Source of the DNA: Alphaproteobacteria bacterium
Lineage (GTDB): Bacteria > Pseudomonadota > Alphaproteobacteria > Sphingomonadales > Sphingomonadaceae
Assembly: GCA_030431875.1 (NCBI GenBank)
Contig: JAUIIG010000004.1
Location: 26,212 to 90,211 of the forward strand
Length of the DNA: 64,000 nucleotides
Direction: 5' to 3'
Shown here: positions 19,390-29,056 of the stretch, in pieces
Layout of the letters: every line of letters starts with the position of its first letter
Position numbering within the stretch: the first letter of the stretch is position 1
Translations under genes and position numbers: made by a program
Notes under the pieces: generated by a model
Databases searched by the model: none
What the model was told of the DNA's origin: nothing
The model's input: only the letters and a program-made list of their open reading frames with translations

Positions 19390-21651
19390 CTAATCCCTCC
19401 GCTCCAGGATCAGTGCATCGACGCCCCGCTTCCGGTCGGGCTTGTCGTCGGGCATCTGTCGCCCCGTGGCCCGTTCAAGGAAGTCGTCGCTGGCCGCTGG
19501 CGGGGCCTCGCGCGAGCTGGAGCCTGAACCGGACTGGGCCGGGCGCTCGGTATTGCGGCGCGGGTCAATATTCTCGCGCACCACGTTCTCGCCCTCGCCT
19601 TCGACGCCGAAGGCTTCGTCGAACCGTTCTTCGGTGCTGCGCGGCTCGACCAGGTTCCCCTGGTCGTCGATGTAGAAATAATAGTCGTCGTTCTCGCCGT
19701 AGTAGAACTCGTCATCCGGCTCGAGCTGCCAGGCCGGCAGCTGCAGGTCGGTGTCGAATTCCTCCACCGGCCGGTCGCGCACGGCATAGCGCATATAGGC
19801 GGCGAAGGCGCGCGCGGGCGCAGTGCCGCCCTGCAGGCCGGGCACGCGGCCATTGTCGTCGCGGCCCATCCAAACGCCGGTCGTGATGCCGCTGGAGAAA
19901 CCCACGAAATAGCCGTCGCGGCTGGAATTGGTGGTGCCGGTCTTGCCCGCCACGGGGCGTCCGATCTGCGCCGCGCGCCCGGTGCCCGTGGCCACCGCCG
20001 TCTGCAGCAAGTCGGTGATCCCGGCGGCAACATAGTCGGGAACCAGCGTGTAAGGCCGCGTCTCGCGGTGGCGGTAGATTTCCTCGCCGTCTGCCGTGGT
20101 GACCCGAATGATGCCGTAAGGCTCCACCGACTGCCCGCGCGCCGACACCGCAGCATAGGCGCGGGTCATGTCGATCAGCCGCACCTCGCTGCTGCCCAGC
20201 ACCATGGCCGGATAGGTAGAGATCGGCGAGGTAATGCCGAACCGCCGCGCCATCGACGCGACGTTGGAGAAGCCCACCTCGTTACCCAGCTGTGCCGCGA
20301 CCGAGTTCTTGGAATAGGCAAAGGCCGTGCGCACGTCGATTTCGCCGGCGTAGTTGCCGCCCGAATTGCGCGGCGACCAGCCGTCGATCGTCACCGGCAC
20401 GTCCTGCACGTGGTCATCGGGCCGGTAGCCCGCTTCGAGTGCGGCAAGGTAGACGAACAGCTTCCACGACGATCCCGGCTGGCGCATGGCATCGGTGGCG
20501 CGGTTGTAGTTGGAGGTGACGTAGTCCGTCCCGCCGACCATGGCGAGGATCGCCCCATCGCGGTCAAGGCTGACCAGCGCGCCCTGCGCGCCATCGGGGG
20601 CATTGGTCTGGATTGCCGTCGTCGCGGCGGCCTGCATGCCCACGTCGAGCGTGGTCCAGACCTCGATCGGTTCGAAATTGTCATCCGGCAGCAGCAGGTC
20701 GAGCTGCGGCAGCGCCCAGTCGGTAAAGTAGCGCATCGAATTCTGCCCGACATCCTCGCGCAGGTTCACCGTGTCGAGGTTCACTTCGCGCGCCTCAGCC
20801 GGATCGAGATCGCCGTAGTTGACCATCTGCTGCACCACCACGTTGGCGCGGTCGATCGCGCGCTGCGGATCGGCGGTGGGGGAATAGCGGCTGGGCGCCT
20901 TGACCATCCCGGCGATGATGGCCGCTTCCTCCAGCGTCAGTTCGCGAGCGGAATGGCTGAAGAACCGGCGACTGGCGGAATCGATGCCATAGGCCCCGCC
21001 GCCGAAATAGACACGGTTGAGGTAAAGCTCGAGGATCTGCTCCTTGGAGAAGCGCCATTCCAGCGCCATGGCCAGAACCGCCTCGCGGATCTTGCGATCC
21101 AGCGAGCGGTTGGAATTGAGGAAGACGTTGCGCGCCAGCTGCTGGGTAATGGTGGAGGTGGCGCTGACCTGCCGGTCTTCGGCCACGGCATTGTAGACCG
21201 CGCGGGCCAGGCCCATCGGATCGACGCCGAAGTGCGAATAGAAGCGGTGGTCTTCCACCGAGACCATGGCGTGCTTCATCACGTCGGGGATTTCGTCCGC
21301 CGTCAGCCACTGGCCGTAGCTTGGCCCCATTTCAACGATTTGCGACCCGTCGCGCGCACGCACGACGATGGTCTGCCCGTGCTGGCTCTCGCGCAGCGCG
21401 GCGTAGCTGGGCAGGTTGCGGGAAGCGAAATAGACCGCGGTGGTCAGGGCAATCACGCCGAGCAGGGCCGCAAAGGTGCCGATCAGGAAGAGGCGCTTGG
21501 TCCACTTCCACAGGCGCGACTTCCAGCCGCCCGCGCGTGCCTCGCGCTGACGCGCCTCCGAAGCCGCCTTTTGCGACCGGTACCCTCGCTTGTTGGAGCT
21601 CGTGCCCCGACGCCTGGCCATAAGCCGTCTTATCCTGTCAGCAGGCGCCAA
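19390..21651 (-). CDS. Penicillin-binding protein 1A family (transglycosylase/transpeptidase); start may be 21621
   Basis: 753 aa; VSVEDHRFYSHFGVDPMGLARA, TITQQLARNVFLNSNRSLDRKIREAVLAMALE, RQPGSSWKLFVYLAALE, GKTGTTNSSRDGYFVGFS. Confidence 0.94.
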   Translation of the reverse strand: MAPADRIRRLMARRRGTSSNKRGYRSQKAASEARQREARAGGWKSRLWKWTKRLFLIGTFAALLGVIALTTAVYFASRNLPSYAALRESQHGQTIVVRARDGSQIVEMGPSYGQWLTADEIPDVMKHAMVSVEDHRFYSHFGVDPMGLARAVYNAVAEDRQVSATSTITQQLARNVFLNSNRSLDRKIREAVLAMALEWRFSKEQILELYLNRVYFGGGAYGIDSASRRFFSHSARELTLEEAAIIAGMVKAPSRYSPTADPQRAIDRANVVVQQMVNYGDLDPAEAREVNLDTVNLREDVGQNSMRYFTDWALPQLDLLLPDDNFEPIEVWTTLDVGMQAAATTAIQTNAPDGAQGALVSLDRDGAILAMVGGTDYVTSNYNRATDAMRQPGSSWKLFVYLAALEAGYRPDDHVQDVPVTIDGWSPRNSGGNYAGEIDVRTAFAYSKNSVAAQLGNEVGFSNVASMARRFGITSPISTYPAMVLGSSEVRLIDMTRAYAAVSARGQSVEPYGIIRVTTADGEEIYRHRETRPYTLVPDYVAAGITDLLQTAVATGTGRAAQIGRPVAGKTGTTNSSRDGYFVGFSSGITTGVWMGRDDNGRVPGLQGGTAPARAFAAYMRYAVRDRPVEEFDTDLQLPAWQLEPDDEFYYGENDDYYFYIDDQGNLVEPRSTEERFDEAFGVEGEGENVVRENIDPRRNTERPAQSGSGSSSREAPPAASDDFLERATGRQMPDDKPDRKRGVDALILERRD

Positions 21652-21725
21652 GCGCCCGGCAATGTCCCGTTTTGCGGGATGTCATGCATAGGGCAATGCT
21701 AATCCAGCGTGAACGGCTTACGCGT

Positions 21726-22136
21726 TCAATCGCCTTGGTTTTCCTCCGGTTCGAACTCCAGAGCGGCGGAATTGATGCAATATCGCAGGCCTTCGGGGCC
21801 CGGACCGTCCGGGAAAACGTGGCCAAGGTGGCCTTCGCAATTGGCACAGACGACCTCGGTGCGCACCATGCCGTGCGACATGTCCTGGTTCACTTCGACC
21901 GCTTCAGCCGCCGCCGGGGAGGTAAAGCTGGGCCAGCCCGAGCCGCTGTCGTACTTCGCATCGCTCATGAACAGCGGCTGCCCGCACCCGGCGCACTTGT
22001 ATTCGCCTGCGGCCTTGTTCTTCTCGTACTTGCCGGTGAAGGCCCGCTCGGTCCCCGCCTCGCGCAGGATACGATACTGCTCGGGCGTCAGCTTCTCGCG
22101 CCATTCGGCTTCGGTGAGGGTGATCTTCGAGGTCAT
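21726..22136 (-). CDS. msrB: Peptide-methionine (R)-S-oxide reductase
   Basis: 136 aa from [80 protein letters not shown]. Confidence 0.96.
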   Translation of the reverse strand: MTSKITLTEAEWREKLTPEQYRILREAGTERAFTGKYEKNKAAGEYKCAGCGQPLFMSDAKYDSGSGWPSFTSPAAAEAVEVNQDMSHGMVRTEVVCANCEGHLGHVFPDGPGPEGLRYCINSAALEFEPEENQGD

Positions 22137-22156
22137 GAGGGAGTTCCTTGTTTTAC

Positions 22157-22397
22157 GCACCCGCCTCCGCGGGTGCATCCTCGGTGCTGTTCGCTCCGCC
22201 CTTCGGGCTGCGCGGCACCTGTGGTCGCGCAGTCGCGCTCGGTCGGTCGCTCGTCGCGCCCGAGGCCAGCGCAAACATTTCCTGAAGCGCAATATCGGAT
22301 CGCCGCAGGCGAACCGCAAGGCCGACCGGCCGTCCGCAACGGGCGCGCAGCGAAGCGAAGCGCATCTTGCGAGGACGAAGGCGCGGAGGCGCCTTCG
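22157..22397. repeat. Dispersed palindrome-terminated intergenic element, full-length copy in inverted orientation
   Basis: Left end GCACCCGC-CTCC-GCGGGTGC-ATCCTCGG; right end GCGAGGA-CGAAGGCGC-GGAG-GCGCCTTCG. Reverse complement aligns along its length with 19106..19334. Confidence 0.8.
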
Positions 22398-22405
22398 CAA
22401 ACAAG

Positions 22406-23077
22406 TCACGCATTCACGTCCGCGTAGTGGCGTGGCGGGGGCAGGCCTTCCATCTTCTGCGTCAACAGCGGGGCAAAGCTGGGGCGGCTCTTCATCACGC
22501 GGTACCAGTTGCGGGCGCTGGAATGGTCGGACCATTCGAGGCAGTCGAGGTAATCGATCACCGACAGTTGCGCGGCCGCGGCAAAGTCCGCCAGGCTCAG
22601 CTGCGCCCCGCCCAGCCAGCGGTTATGGTCGACGAGGAAGTCGATGTAATCGAGGTGGTCGTGCAACACCCGCGTCGCCTGCCGCAGCACGCGGCTGTCG
22701 GGCGACTGGCGCAGGAACAGGCGCTTCTTCATCTTTTCGTGCAGCAGCGGCGCGGTGACATCGTAGTAAAGCGCATCGTCGAACAGGGCGACCAGCCGGC
22801 GGATTTCCGCTCGCGCCTGCGCCGAACCGGGCAGCAGCGGGCTCTTGCTTTCGACCTCTTCGAAATACTCGCAGATCGCCTGGCTGTCAGCCAGCGTCAG
22901 GCGGCGTTCCTCGTGGTAGAGGACCGGCGTCTTGCCTGCCGGGTTGCGACGGTGGAAGTCGTCGTCGTCTTCCCACGGATAGGCCAGCCGGAGCGCAAAG
23001 GGCACCTTCTTCTCGCTCAAGGCGAGCTGCACCTTGCGGCTGAACGGACAGAGCGGGAAATGGTAAAGCTGCCACAT
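22406..23077 (-). CDS. Glutathione S-transferase family protein
   Basis: 223 aa; [57 protein letters not shown]. Confidence 0.88.
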   Translation of the reverse strand: MWQLYHFPLCPFSRKVQLALSEKKVPFALRLAYPWEDDDDFHRRNPAGKTPVLYHEERRLTLADSQAICEYFEEVESKSPLLPGSAQARAEIRRLVALFDDALYYDVTAPLLHEKMKKRLFLRQSPDSRVLRQATRVLHDHLDYIDFLVDHNRWLGGAQLSLADFAAAAQLSVIDYLDCLEWSDHSSARNWYRVMKSRPSFAPLLTQKMEGLPPPRHYADVNA

Positions 23078-23151
23078 GTTTATGCGCTGCCTAATGCCGC
23101 ATGGACCGCGCGCGGTCCAGCGGCCAAGTGCCAGTTATGCGACGCTCTGCG

Positions 23152-23505
23152 CTATTCTTCGGGAAGCAGGCCAAGGCAGACCGGCACGACCTGGTCCAGC
23201 GTGTCGTTGTCGATCATGTCCTGCGCCTCGGCAGACAGGGCGGCCTGGATCTGCTCCCGGTCCAGCCCTGCCTCGTCCATGACCCGCGCGCTCGCCTGCA
23301 CGAAGAACTCGCGCCCGCGCTCGCCCAGGGCGGGATAGCGCATAGCCTCGGCATTGCCGTTGTCCTGCCCGTAGGCAACCAGCGCGAAAGCGGCAGAGCA
23401 GCGCACGAGCATGCGATGCTCCACCCCCAGCTGCGGCGGGGCAGACTGGGCCATGGCGAACGTGGGCGTTGCAGCAAGGGCGATGGCGAGAAGGGCGCGG
23501 ATCAT
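23152..23505 (-). CDS. Hypothetical exported protein
   Basis: Start at MIRALLAIALAATPTFAMAQSAPPQ (signal peptide); no family recognised. Confidence 0.65.
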   Translation of the reverse strand: MIRALLAIALAATPTFAMAQSAPPQLGVEHRMLVRCSAAFALVAYGQDNGNAEAMRYPALGERGREFFVQASARVMDEAGLDREQIQAALSAEAQDMIDNDTLDQVVPVCLGLLPEE

Positions 23506-23515
23506 GCGGCCTGCC

Positions 23516-24073
23516 TTAGATCGGCGAAAATGAACGCGAGCCTTCTGCTGCGCGGTCAAGCTCGCGCACCGGGTTTTCCGGGCGGCTGGCGCGGCCATGC
23601 AGGAACTCGTTGCGGATGTTGCGGTACTTGAACTTCCACTCGCCATCGACGCGGACCAGCTCGTCCTCGTAGGTGCCGAAACTACCCATCGTCGGCGAAA
23701 GGCGCATGCCGTCGGGACTGCCGTGCGAAGGAACCTTGGGGCCGTCGTTGGCCGATTCGAACCAGAACCCGGTGTGCCAGGCCTTGTCGCCTTCGACGCG
23801 GATTACCGAGTGGCACAGGATGTGGCGCAGGATCGCGGGATTGCCGTCGATGTCCTTGAAGATAGTGCCGACCCGTTCCTTGAACTCCTTGGCTTCGGCC
23901 CGGATATTCTCGCGCCCCTTGGTCTGCCCGCCGGCATAGTCGAGCGTGCCGTCCTCGGCGAAGGTCTCGGCGTACATGTCGAAATCGTTCCAATCCATCG
24001 CCAGCAGGTAGCGCGCCATCAGGTCTTCGATCTCGGCGCGGTCCTGGGCGTAGGTGGCAGGGTACTTGGGCAT
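23516..24073 (-). CDS. NTF2/SnoaL-like family protein
   Basis: 185 aa; YAQDRAEIEDLMARYLLAMDWNDFDMYAETFAEDGTLDYAGG...GEWKFKYRNIRNEFLHGR. Confidence 0.85.
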   Translation of the reverse strand: MPKYPATYAQDRAEIEDLMARYLLAMDWNDFDMYAETFAEDGTLDYAGGQTKGRENIRAEAKEFKERVGTIFKDIDGNPAILRHILCHSVIRVEGDKAWHTGFWFESANDGPKVPSHGSPDGMRLSPTMGSFGTYEDELVRVDGEWKFKYRNIRNEFLHGRASRPENPVRELDRAAEGSRSFSPI

Positions 24074-24188
24074 GGGGCGAATCCTCTCCGTCTTGATAAT
24101 AGTTGACTTTGTTTGACCTGCGTCATGGTATCCCCGGCGTTGCCTGACAAGGATTGCTGCAACAGTCCAAGCAGGTTGGGAGAGATTT

Positions 24189-25601
24189 ATGGCAGGACCC
24201 CTGGTGGCCGATGTGCCCGCTTCCGCCCCGGAAACGGGTGAGGCACCGGCGGCAGAACGGCAATGGCCGAGCGAGGCAGCGGGCTGGTACGCGCTGTTTG
24301 TCATCGTCCTGACCATGTTCCTGACCTTCTTCGACCAGACGGTGTTCGCCATGCTGGCGGAAAAGATGCGCGCCAGCTTCAACCTGAGCGATTCCGCGCT
24401 GGGCTTCCTGCTCGGCCCGGCCAGCGTGATCGCCTTCGTCTTCGTCGGCATCCCGCTGTCGCGCCTCGTCGACATCTTCCCGCGCAAGAAGGTGCTGGCG
24501 GCAGGTATCGCCGTGCTTGGCGCGATCACCGCGCTGGGTGGCCTCGCGCAGAACTTTGCCCAACTGGTGGGCACCCGGCTGTTCGTCGGCGCGGGCGGGT
24601 CTGCGCACGGGCCGGGCTCCTACTCGCTGCTGGCCGACGCCTTTCGCCCGGTCCGCATCCCGATCGTCTTCGCGCTGGTGCAGTTCGGTTTCGTGCTCGG
24701 CCAGTCGGGCGGCACCTGGGGCGGCGGCCAGCTGATCGCCTGGACCGAGCAATTCCCCGACCGGATCGCGTTCCTCGGCCTGTCGATCTTCAACTGGCAG
24801 CTGGTACTCATTATCATCGGCCTGCCCGGGCTGCTGGCGGCGATCCTGTTCCTGCTGGTGCGCGAACCGCCGCGGCGTTCGCCGCCCGAGTCCGCGCGGC
24901 TGGTGCCACCCGATGCGCCCGTGAGCCGCAAGGTGCTCGCCTTCACCGGCTTCGACGCCATCCGCGCGATCAACCTGCGCGGCGCGACCTACTGGCCGCT
25001 GTTCGCCGCACTGGCGCTGTCCGCCATCGAGAGCCAGGGCCTGCCAGCTTGGCGGGTGCCCTTCATCAGCCGCACCTATGGCTGGACCGAGGCCGATATC
25101 GGCAACCTTCTCGGCCCGCTGTTGTTCGTCGCCTCGATCACCGGCATCATCGTTGGCGGCATTTTCGTCAGCTGGATGAACCGCAAGTACAAGGACGGCA
25201 ATATCCGCGCCTGTGCGATCGTCTTCACCTGCACCACCACCTTCGCCATCCTGACCCCGCTGATGCCCTATGCCGAACTGGCGCTGGGCTGCATGGCGGC
25301 CACGGCCATGTTCGGGCTCGCAGGCGCACCAGCGCAGAATGCCGCCATCCAGCGCATCGCGCCCAACGAAATGCGCGGGCAGGTGACGGCGCTCTACCTG
25401 TTCATGTTCACCTTCTTCGGCGCGATGGGCAGCTTCGTGATCGGCTCGGTCAGCGACCTCGTCGTGGGCGATCCGGCCAAGCTGTGGCAGGCGCTGCTGA
25501 TTGTCGCCGCCGTGTTCATGCCGATCGCCACCCTGTTCATGTGGCGGGCCATCCGGCCCTACCGTGAAGAGGTCGAAAGGCTCGAAGCACTGGGCATTTG
25601 A
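24189..25601 (+). CDS. MFS transporter
   Basis: 470 aa with 12-TM-like hydrophobicity; LGFLLGPASVIAFVFVGIPLSRLVDIFPRKKVLAAGIA. Confidence 0.9.
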   Translation: MAGPLVADVPASAPETGEAPAAERQWPSEAAGWYALFVIVLTMFLTFFDQTVFAMLAEKMRASFNLSDSALGFLLGPASVIAFVFVGIPLSRLVDIFPRKKVLAAGIAVLGAITALGGLAQNFAQLVGTRLFVGAGGSAHGPGSYSLLADAFRPVRIPIVFALVQFGFVLGQSGGTWGGGQLIAWTEQFPDRIAFLGLSIFNWQLVLIIIGLPGLLAAILFLLVREPPRRSPPESARLVPPDAPVSRKVLAFTGFDAIRAINLRGATYWPLFAALALSAIESQGLPAWRVPFISRTYGWTEADIGNLLGPLLFVASITGIIVGGIFVSWMNRKYKDGNIRACAIVFTCTTTFAILTPLMPYAELALGCMAATAMFGLAGAPAQNAAIQRIAPNEMRGQVTALYLFMFTFFGAMGSFVIGSVSDLVVGDPAKLWQALLIVAAVFMPIATLFMWRAIRPYREEVERLEALGI

Positions 25602-25635
25602 TCAATCAACGTTGACTCCGTCCCGCCCCTCTCAC

Positions 25636-25658
25636 ATTTGTAAGCACAACATACAAAT
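25636..25658. promoter_or_regulatory. Palindromic operator ATTTGT-N11-ACAAAT upstream of the NTF2-like gene at 25674
   Basis: ATTTGTAAGCACAACATACAAAT has perfect 6-bp inverted arms. It resembles 41768..41788 next to the marR-like gene. Confidence 0.6.
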
Positions 25659-25673
25659 TGGGAGAGAATCGGT

Positions 25674-26426
25674 ATGTCGGAACCTGGCCCTGAAGACAGG
25701 ATAGCCGCGCTCGAGGCCAAGCTGGCCGAGATGGACAAGCGCCTCACCCAGCGCGAGGACGAGCTCGACGTCAAGAAGCTGCAGTACCTCTATGGCTACC
25801 TGATCGACAAGTGCATGTACGACCAGGTCATCGACCTGTTCAGCGACGATTGCGAAGTGCGCTTTTTCGGCGGCGTGTTCAAAGGCAAGGCCGGTGTGCG
25901 GCGGCTCTATGTCGACCGTTTCCGCAAGCGTTTCACCTACGACAACAACGGTCCGATCGACGGCTTCCTGCTGGATCACCCGCAGCTGCAGACGATCGTG
26001 GACATCGATCCCGACGGCAAGACCGCGCGGCTGCGTGGCCGCAGCACGATGCAGGCTGGCCGCCACAAGGATTACGAAGGCGATGCACCGCACCTCAAGA
26101 CGCGCCAGTGGTGGGAAGGCGGTCTCTACGAGAACGTCTACACCAAGGGCGACGACGGCAAGTGGCGAATCAAGCTGCTCAACTATTTCCCGCACTGGCA
26201 CGCCGACTTCGACAAGGGCTGGGCCAATACCGAGGCGGAATATGTGCCCTTCCTGTCGACCCTCTACCCGGAAGACCCGGCCGGACCGGACGAACTCTAC
26301 GACGACTTCTGGCTGTGGCCGACGCACAAGCTGCTGCCCTTCCACATGAAGCACCCGATCACGGGTGAGGAAATGACGGCGGATCGCTGGGAAGGCGATG
26401 TGGCGCGCGAGCAGGCGAAGGGCTAA
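25674..26426 (+). CDS. NTF2/SnoaL-like family protein with N-terminal coiled-coil
   Basis: 250 aa; IAALEAKLAEMDKRLTQREDELDVKKLQYLYGYLIDKCMYDQVIDLFSDDCEVRFFGGVFKGKAGVRRLY; SnoaL_4-like. Confidence 0.82.
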   Translation: MSEPGPEDRIAALEAKLAEMDKRLTQREDELDVKKLQYLYGYLIDKCMYDQVIDLFSDDCEVRFFGGVFKGKAGVRRLYVDRFRKRFTYDNNGPIDGFLLDHPQLQTIVDIDPDGKTARLRGRSTMQAGRHKDYEGDAPHLKTRQWWEGGLYENVYTKGDDGKWRIKLLNYFPHWHADFDKGWANTEAEYVPFLSTLYPEDPAGPDELYDDFWLWPTHKLLPFHMKHPITGEEMTADRWEGDVAREQAKG

Positions 26427-26525
26427 GGCCTGTCCGCCAGCCTCGCACCAGCGGGGTCCCAGAACAGCATTTCAGGCACGCGGGACCGCGTCCCGCAGCC
26501 ACCGGTATGACGAGGTAGAAAGCAG

Positions 26526-27956
26526 ATGACCCAGTACCCCAGCCTCCACATGATCATCGACGGCGAGCAGGTTTCCGGCGGTGGCCGCCGCACCTTCGAT
26601 GTCGTCAATCCCGTGACCGGGGAAACGCTGGCCGAACTGCCGCTGGCAGACCCGGCTGACCTCGATCGGGCACTGGAAGTGGCGCAGAAGGGCTTTGCCA
26701 TCTGGCGCAAGTCCACGCCGCAACAGCGCGCCGCCGTGCTGCAGGGCGCTGCCCGGCTGATTACCGAGCGCGGGGACGACCTCGCCCGCATCGCCACCAT
26801 GGAAGAGGGCAAGCCTATCGCCGAGGCGAAAATGGAACTGATGATGGTGACCGGATGGTTCAACTTCGCCGCTGGCGAAACCAGCCGTCTCTATGGCCGC
26901 GAACTTGTGCGCCCGGTGGGCCAGCGCTCCACCGTGCGGTGGGAGCCGGTCGGCCCCGTCGCCGCTTTCGCTCCGTGGAACTTCCCGCTCGGCAACCCCG
27001 GACGCAAGCTGGGCGCGGCCATCGCGGCGGGCTGCTCGATCATCCTCAAGAGCGCGGAGGAAACCCCGGCGTCAGCGCTGGGCATCCTGCAGGCGCTACT
27101 CGATGCGGGCCTGCCCAAGGAAGTGGCGCAGGCCGTGTTCGGCGTTCCCGATGAAGTCAGCCGCCACCTGCTGGGGTCGCCCATTATCCGGAAACTGTCG
27201 TTCACCGGCTCGACCGTGATCGGCAAGCACCTGGCCAAACTGTGCGCGGACAACATGATCCGCACCACCATGGAGCTGGGCGGCCATGGCCCGGTGCTGG
27301 TGTTCGACGATGTCGATGTTGACCGCGTGCTCGCCACTGCGGCACCGGGCAAGACCCGCAACTGCGGCCAGGTCTGTGTCAGCCCGACGCGCTTCATTGT
27401 GCAGGAAAATGTCTTCGAGCGTTTCCGCGACGGCATGGCCGAACGTCTCGCTGCGACCAAGGTCGGCAACGGCCTTGAAGACGGGGTGCAGATGGGCCCG
27501 ATGGCCAATCCGCGCCGCCCCGATGCGATGGAGAAATTCGTCGCCAATGCCCGCGACAAGGGTGCCAGGGTGAATACCGGTGGTGAACGCATCGGCAACC
27601 AGGGCTATTTCTTCCAGCCGACCGTGCTGAGCGAGATTCCGCTGGACGCCGATATCATGAATGAGGAGCCGTTCGGCCCCATCGCGCTGGTCAATCCCTA
27701 TGCCGATGAAGAGGCGATGATCGCCGAGGCCAACCGCCTGCCCTATGGCCTGGCCGCCTATGCCTGGACCGACAACGTCCAGCGCCAGCGCCGCCTGGCA
27801 GCCGAGATCGAGGCCGGCATGGTCGGCATCAATAGCCACATGATCGGCGGCGCCGACGCCCCGTTCGGCGGGGTGCAGTGGTCCGGCCACGGCAGCGAGG
27901 ACGGCCCTGAGGGCGTGAAGGCCTGCATGGTCTTGAAGGCGGTCCACGAGGGCTAG
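26526..27956 (+). CDS. NAD(P)-dependent aldehyde dehydrogenase
   Basis: 476 aa; SFTGSTVIGKHLAKLCADNMIRTTMELGGHGPVLVFDDVDVD, RNCGQVCVSPTRFIVQ, NEEPFGPIALV. Confidence 0.92.
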   Translation: MTQYPSLHMIIDGEQVSGGGRRTFDVVNPVTGETLAELPLADPADLDRALEVAQKGFAIWRKSTPQQRAAVLQGAARLITERGDDLARIATMEEGKPIAEAKMELMMVTGWFNFAAGETSRLYGRELVRPVGQRSTVRWEPVGPVAAFAPWNFPLGNPGRKLGAAIAAGCSIILKSAEETPASALGILQALLDAGLPKEVAQAVFGVPDEVSRHLLGSPIIRKLSFTGSTVIGKHLAKLCADNMIRTTMELGGHGPVLVFDDVDVDRVLATAAPGKTRNCGQVCVSPTRFIVQENVFERFRDGMAERLAATKVGNGLEDGVQMGPMANPRRPDAMEKFVANARDKGARVNTGGERIGNQGYFFQPTVLSEIPLDADIMNEEPFGPIALVNPYADEEAMIAEANRLPYGLAAYAWTDNVQRQRRLAAEIEAGMVGINSHMIGGADAPFGGVQWSGHGSEDGPEGVKACMVLKAVHEG

Positions 27957-27990
27957 CAATTTCAACGCGCTGATTGGGAGAGCAAAGCGC

Positions 27991-29046
27991 ATGACAAGTG
28001 AACTGAAGACGGGCGGCCAGCACGGCTACCTGCGCATCGCCACAGAAGAAGCCTTCGGCACTGCCGAGCAGATGGACGCCATCCTGCGGCTGGTGAAGGA
28101 AGGCCGCGCCGACAAGGGCACGGTTTCGCTGTGGGGTTTCTACGGCACCAGCCCCAGCGAGCGCACCACCTTCATCCGCGAGCGCCTGCTCGACCTCGGC
28201 CCGCTGCGCATCGCGGCGATGGACGAGAGCGGCATCGACAAGGCCGTGCTCGCGCTGACCAGCCCGGGCGTGCAGTCGTTGTTCGACCTCGACGAGGCAA
28301 AGGGCATCGTCACGCGCGCCAACGACCAGTTGAAGGACGCCTGCGAGCGCTATCCGGACCGCTTCTACGGCATGACGGCAATCTGTCCGCAGGATCCGGA
28401 ATGGTCCGCGCAGGAATTGAAGCGCGGCAAGGAAGAGCTGGGTTTCCACGGTGTACAGGTGAACTCGCACACCCACGGCCACTATCTCGATGAAGAGCAG
28501 TTCGACCCGATCCTGCGCACCTGCGCGGACATGGACATCCCGCTCTACATCCACCCGCAGGGCCCACCCGACAACATGATCGGCGGCATGGTGGATGCCG
28601 GCCTGGAGGGCGCAATCTTCGGCTTCGCAATGGAGACGAGCTACCACGCGCTGCGCATGCTCACGACCGGCGTGTTCGACCGCTATCCCTCGCTCAAGCT
28701 GGTACTGGGCCACGGCTGCGAGGGCCTGCCGTTCTGGATCGATCGCTTCGATTACATGTTCAACGCGGGCGTCCGCTCCAAGCGCTACGAACGGCTCAAG
28801 CCGTTGCAGCACAACCTGCACCATTACCTGCGCACCAATGTCTGGGGCACCAATTCGGGCCTGCCCAGCCCGACCTCGATCAAGCTGATGATGGAAGTCA
28901 TGGGCGAAGACCGCGTCTGCTACGCCATGGACTATCCGTATCAATTTGTACCGGACGAGGTCCGGCGTCTTGACGCCATGGACATTTCGCAGGAGCAGAA
29001 GGTGAAGTTCTTCCAGAAAAACGCGGAAGCGCTGTTCGGGATATGA
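27991..29046 (+). CDS. Amidohydrolase-family decarboxylase, 5-carboxyvanillate decarboxylase (LigW)-like
   Basis: 351 aa; LKTGGQHGYLRIATEEAFGT, DKAVLALTSPGVQSLFDLDEA, ELGFHGVQVNSHTHGHYLDEEQFDPI, CYAMDYPYQFVPDEVR. Resembles LigW/ACMSD-family non-oxidative decarboxylases from memory. Confidence 0.82.
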   Translation: MTSELKTGGQHGYLRIATEEAFGTAEQMDAILRLVKEGRADKGTVSLWGFYGTSPSERTTFIRERLLDLGPLRIAAMDESGIDKAVLALTSPGVQSLFDLDEAKGIVTRANDQLKDACERYPDRFYGMTAICPQDPEWSAQELKRGKEELGFHGVQVNSHTHGHYLDEEQFDPILRTCADMDIPLYIHPQGPPDNMIGGMVDAGLEGAIFGFAMETSYHALRMLTTGVFDRYPSLKLVLGHGCEGLPFWIDRFDYMFNAGVRSKRYERLKPLQHNLHHYLRTNVWGTNSGLPSPTSIKLMMEVMGEDRVCYAMDYPYQFVPDEVRRLDAMDISQEQKVKFFQKNAEALFGI

Positions 29047-29056
29047 GGGGAGCCCT

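Noticed and set aside
19097-19393. 98-aa ORF within the intergenic palindromic element
   Set aside because: Arg/Ala/Pro-rich translation of a structured repeat, not kept open in the homologous element copy by any visible pattern.
20068-21702. 544-aa plus-strand ORF opposite PBP1A
   Set aside because: Antisense to a strongly supported PBP1A gene.
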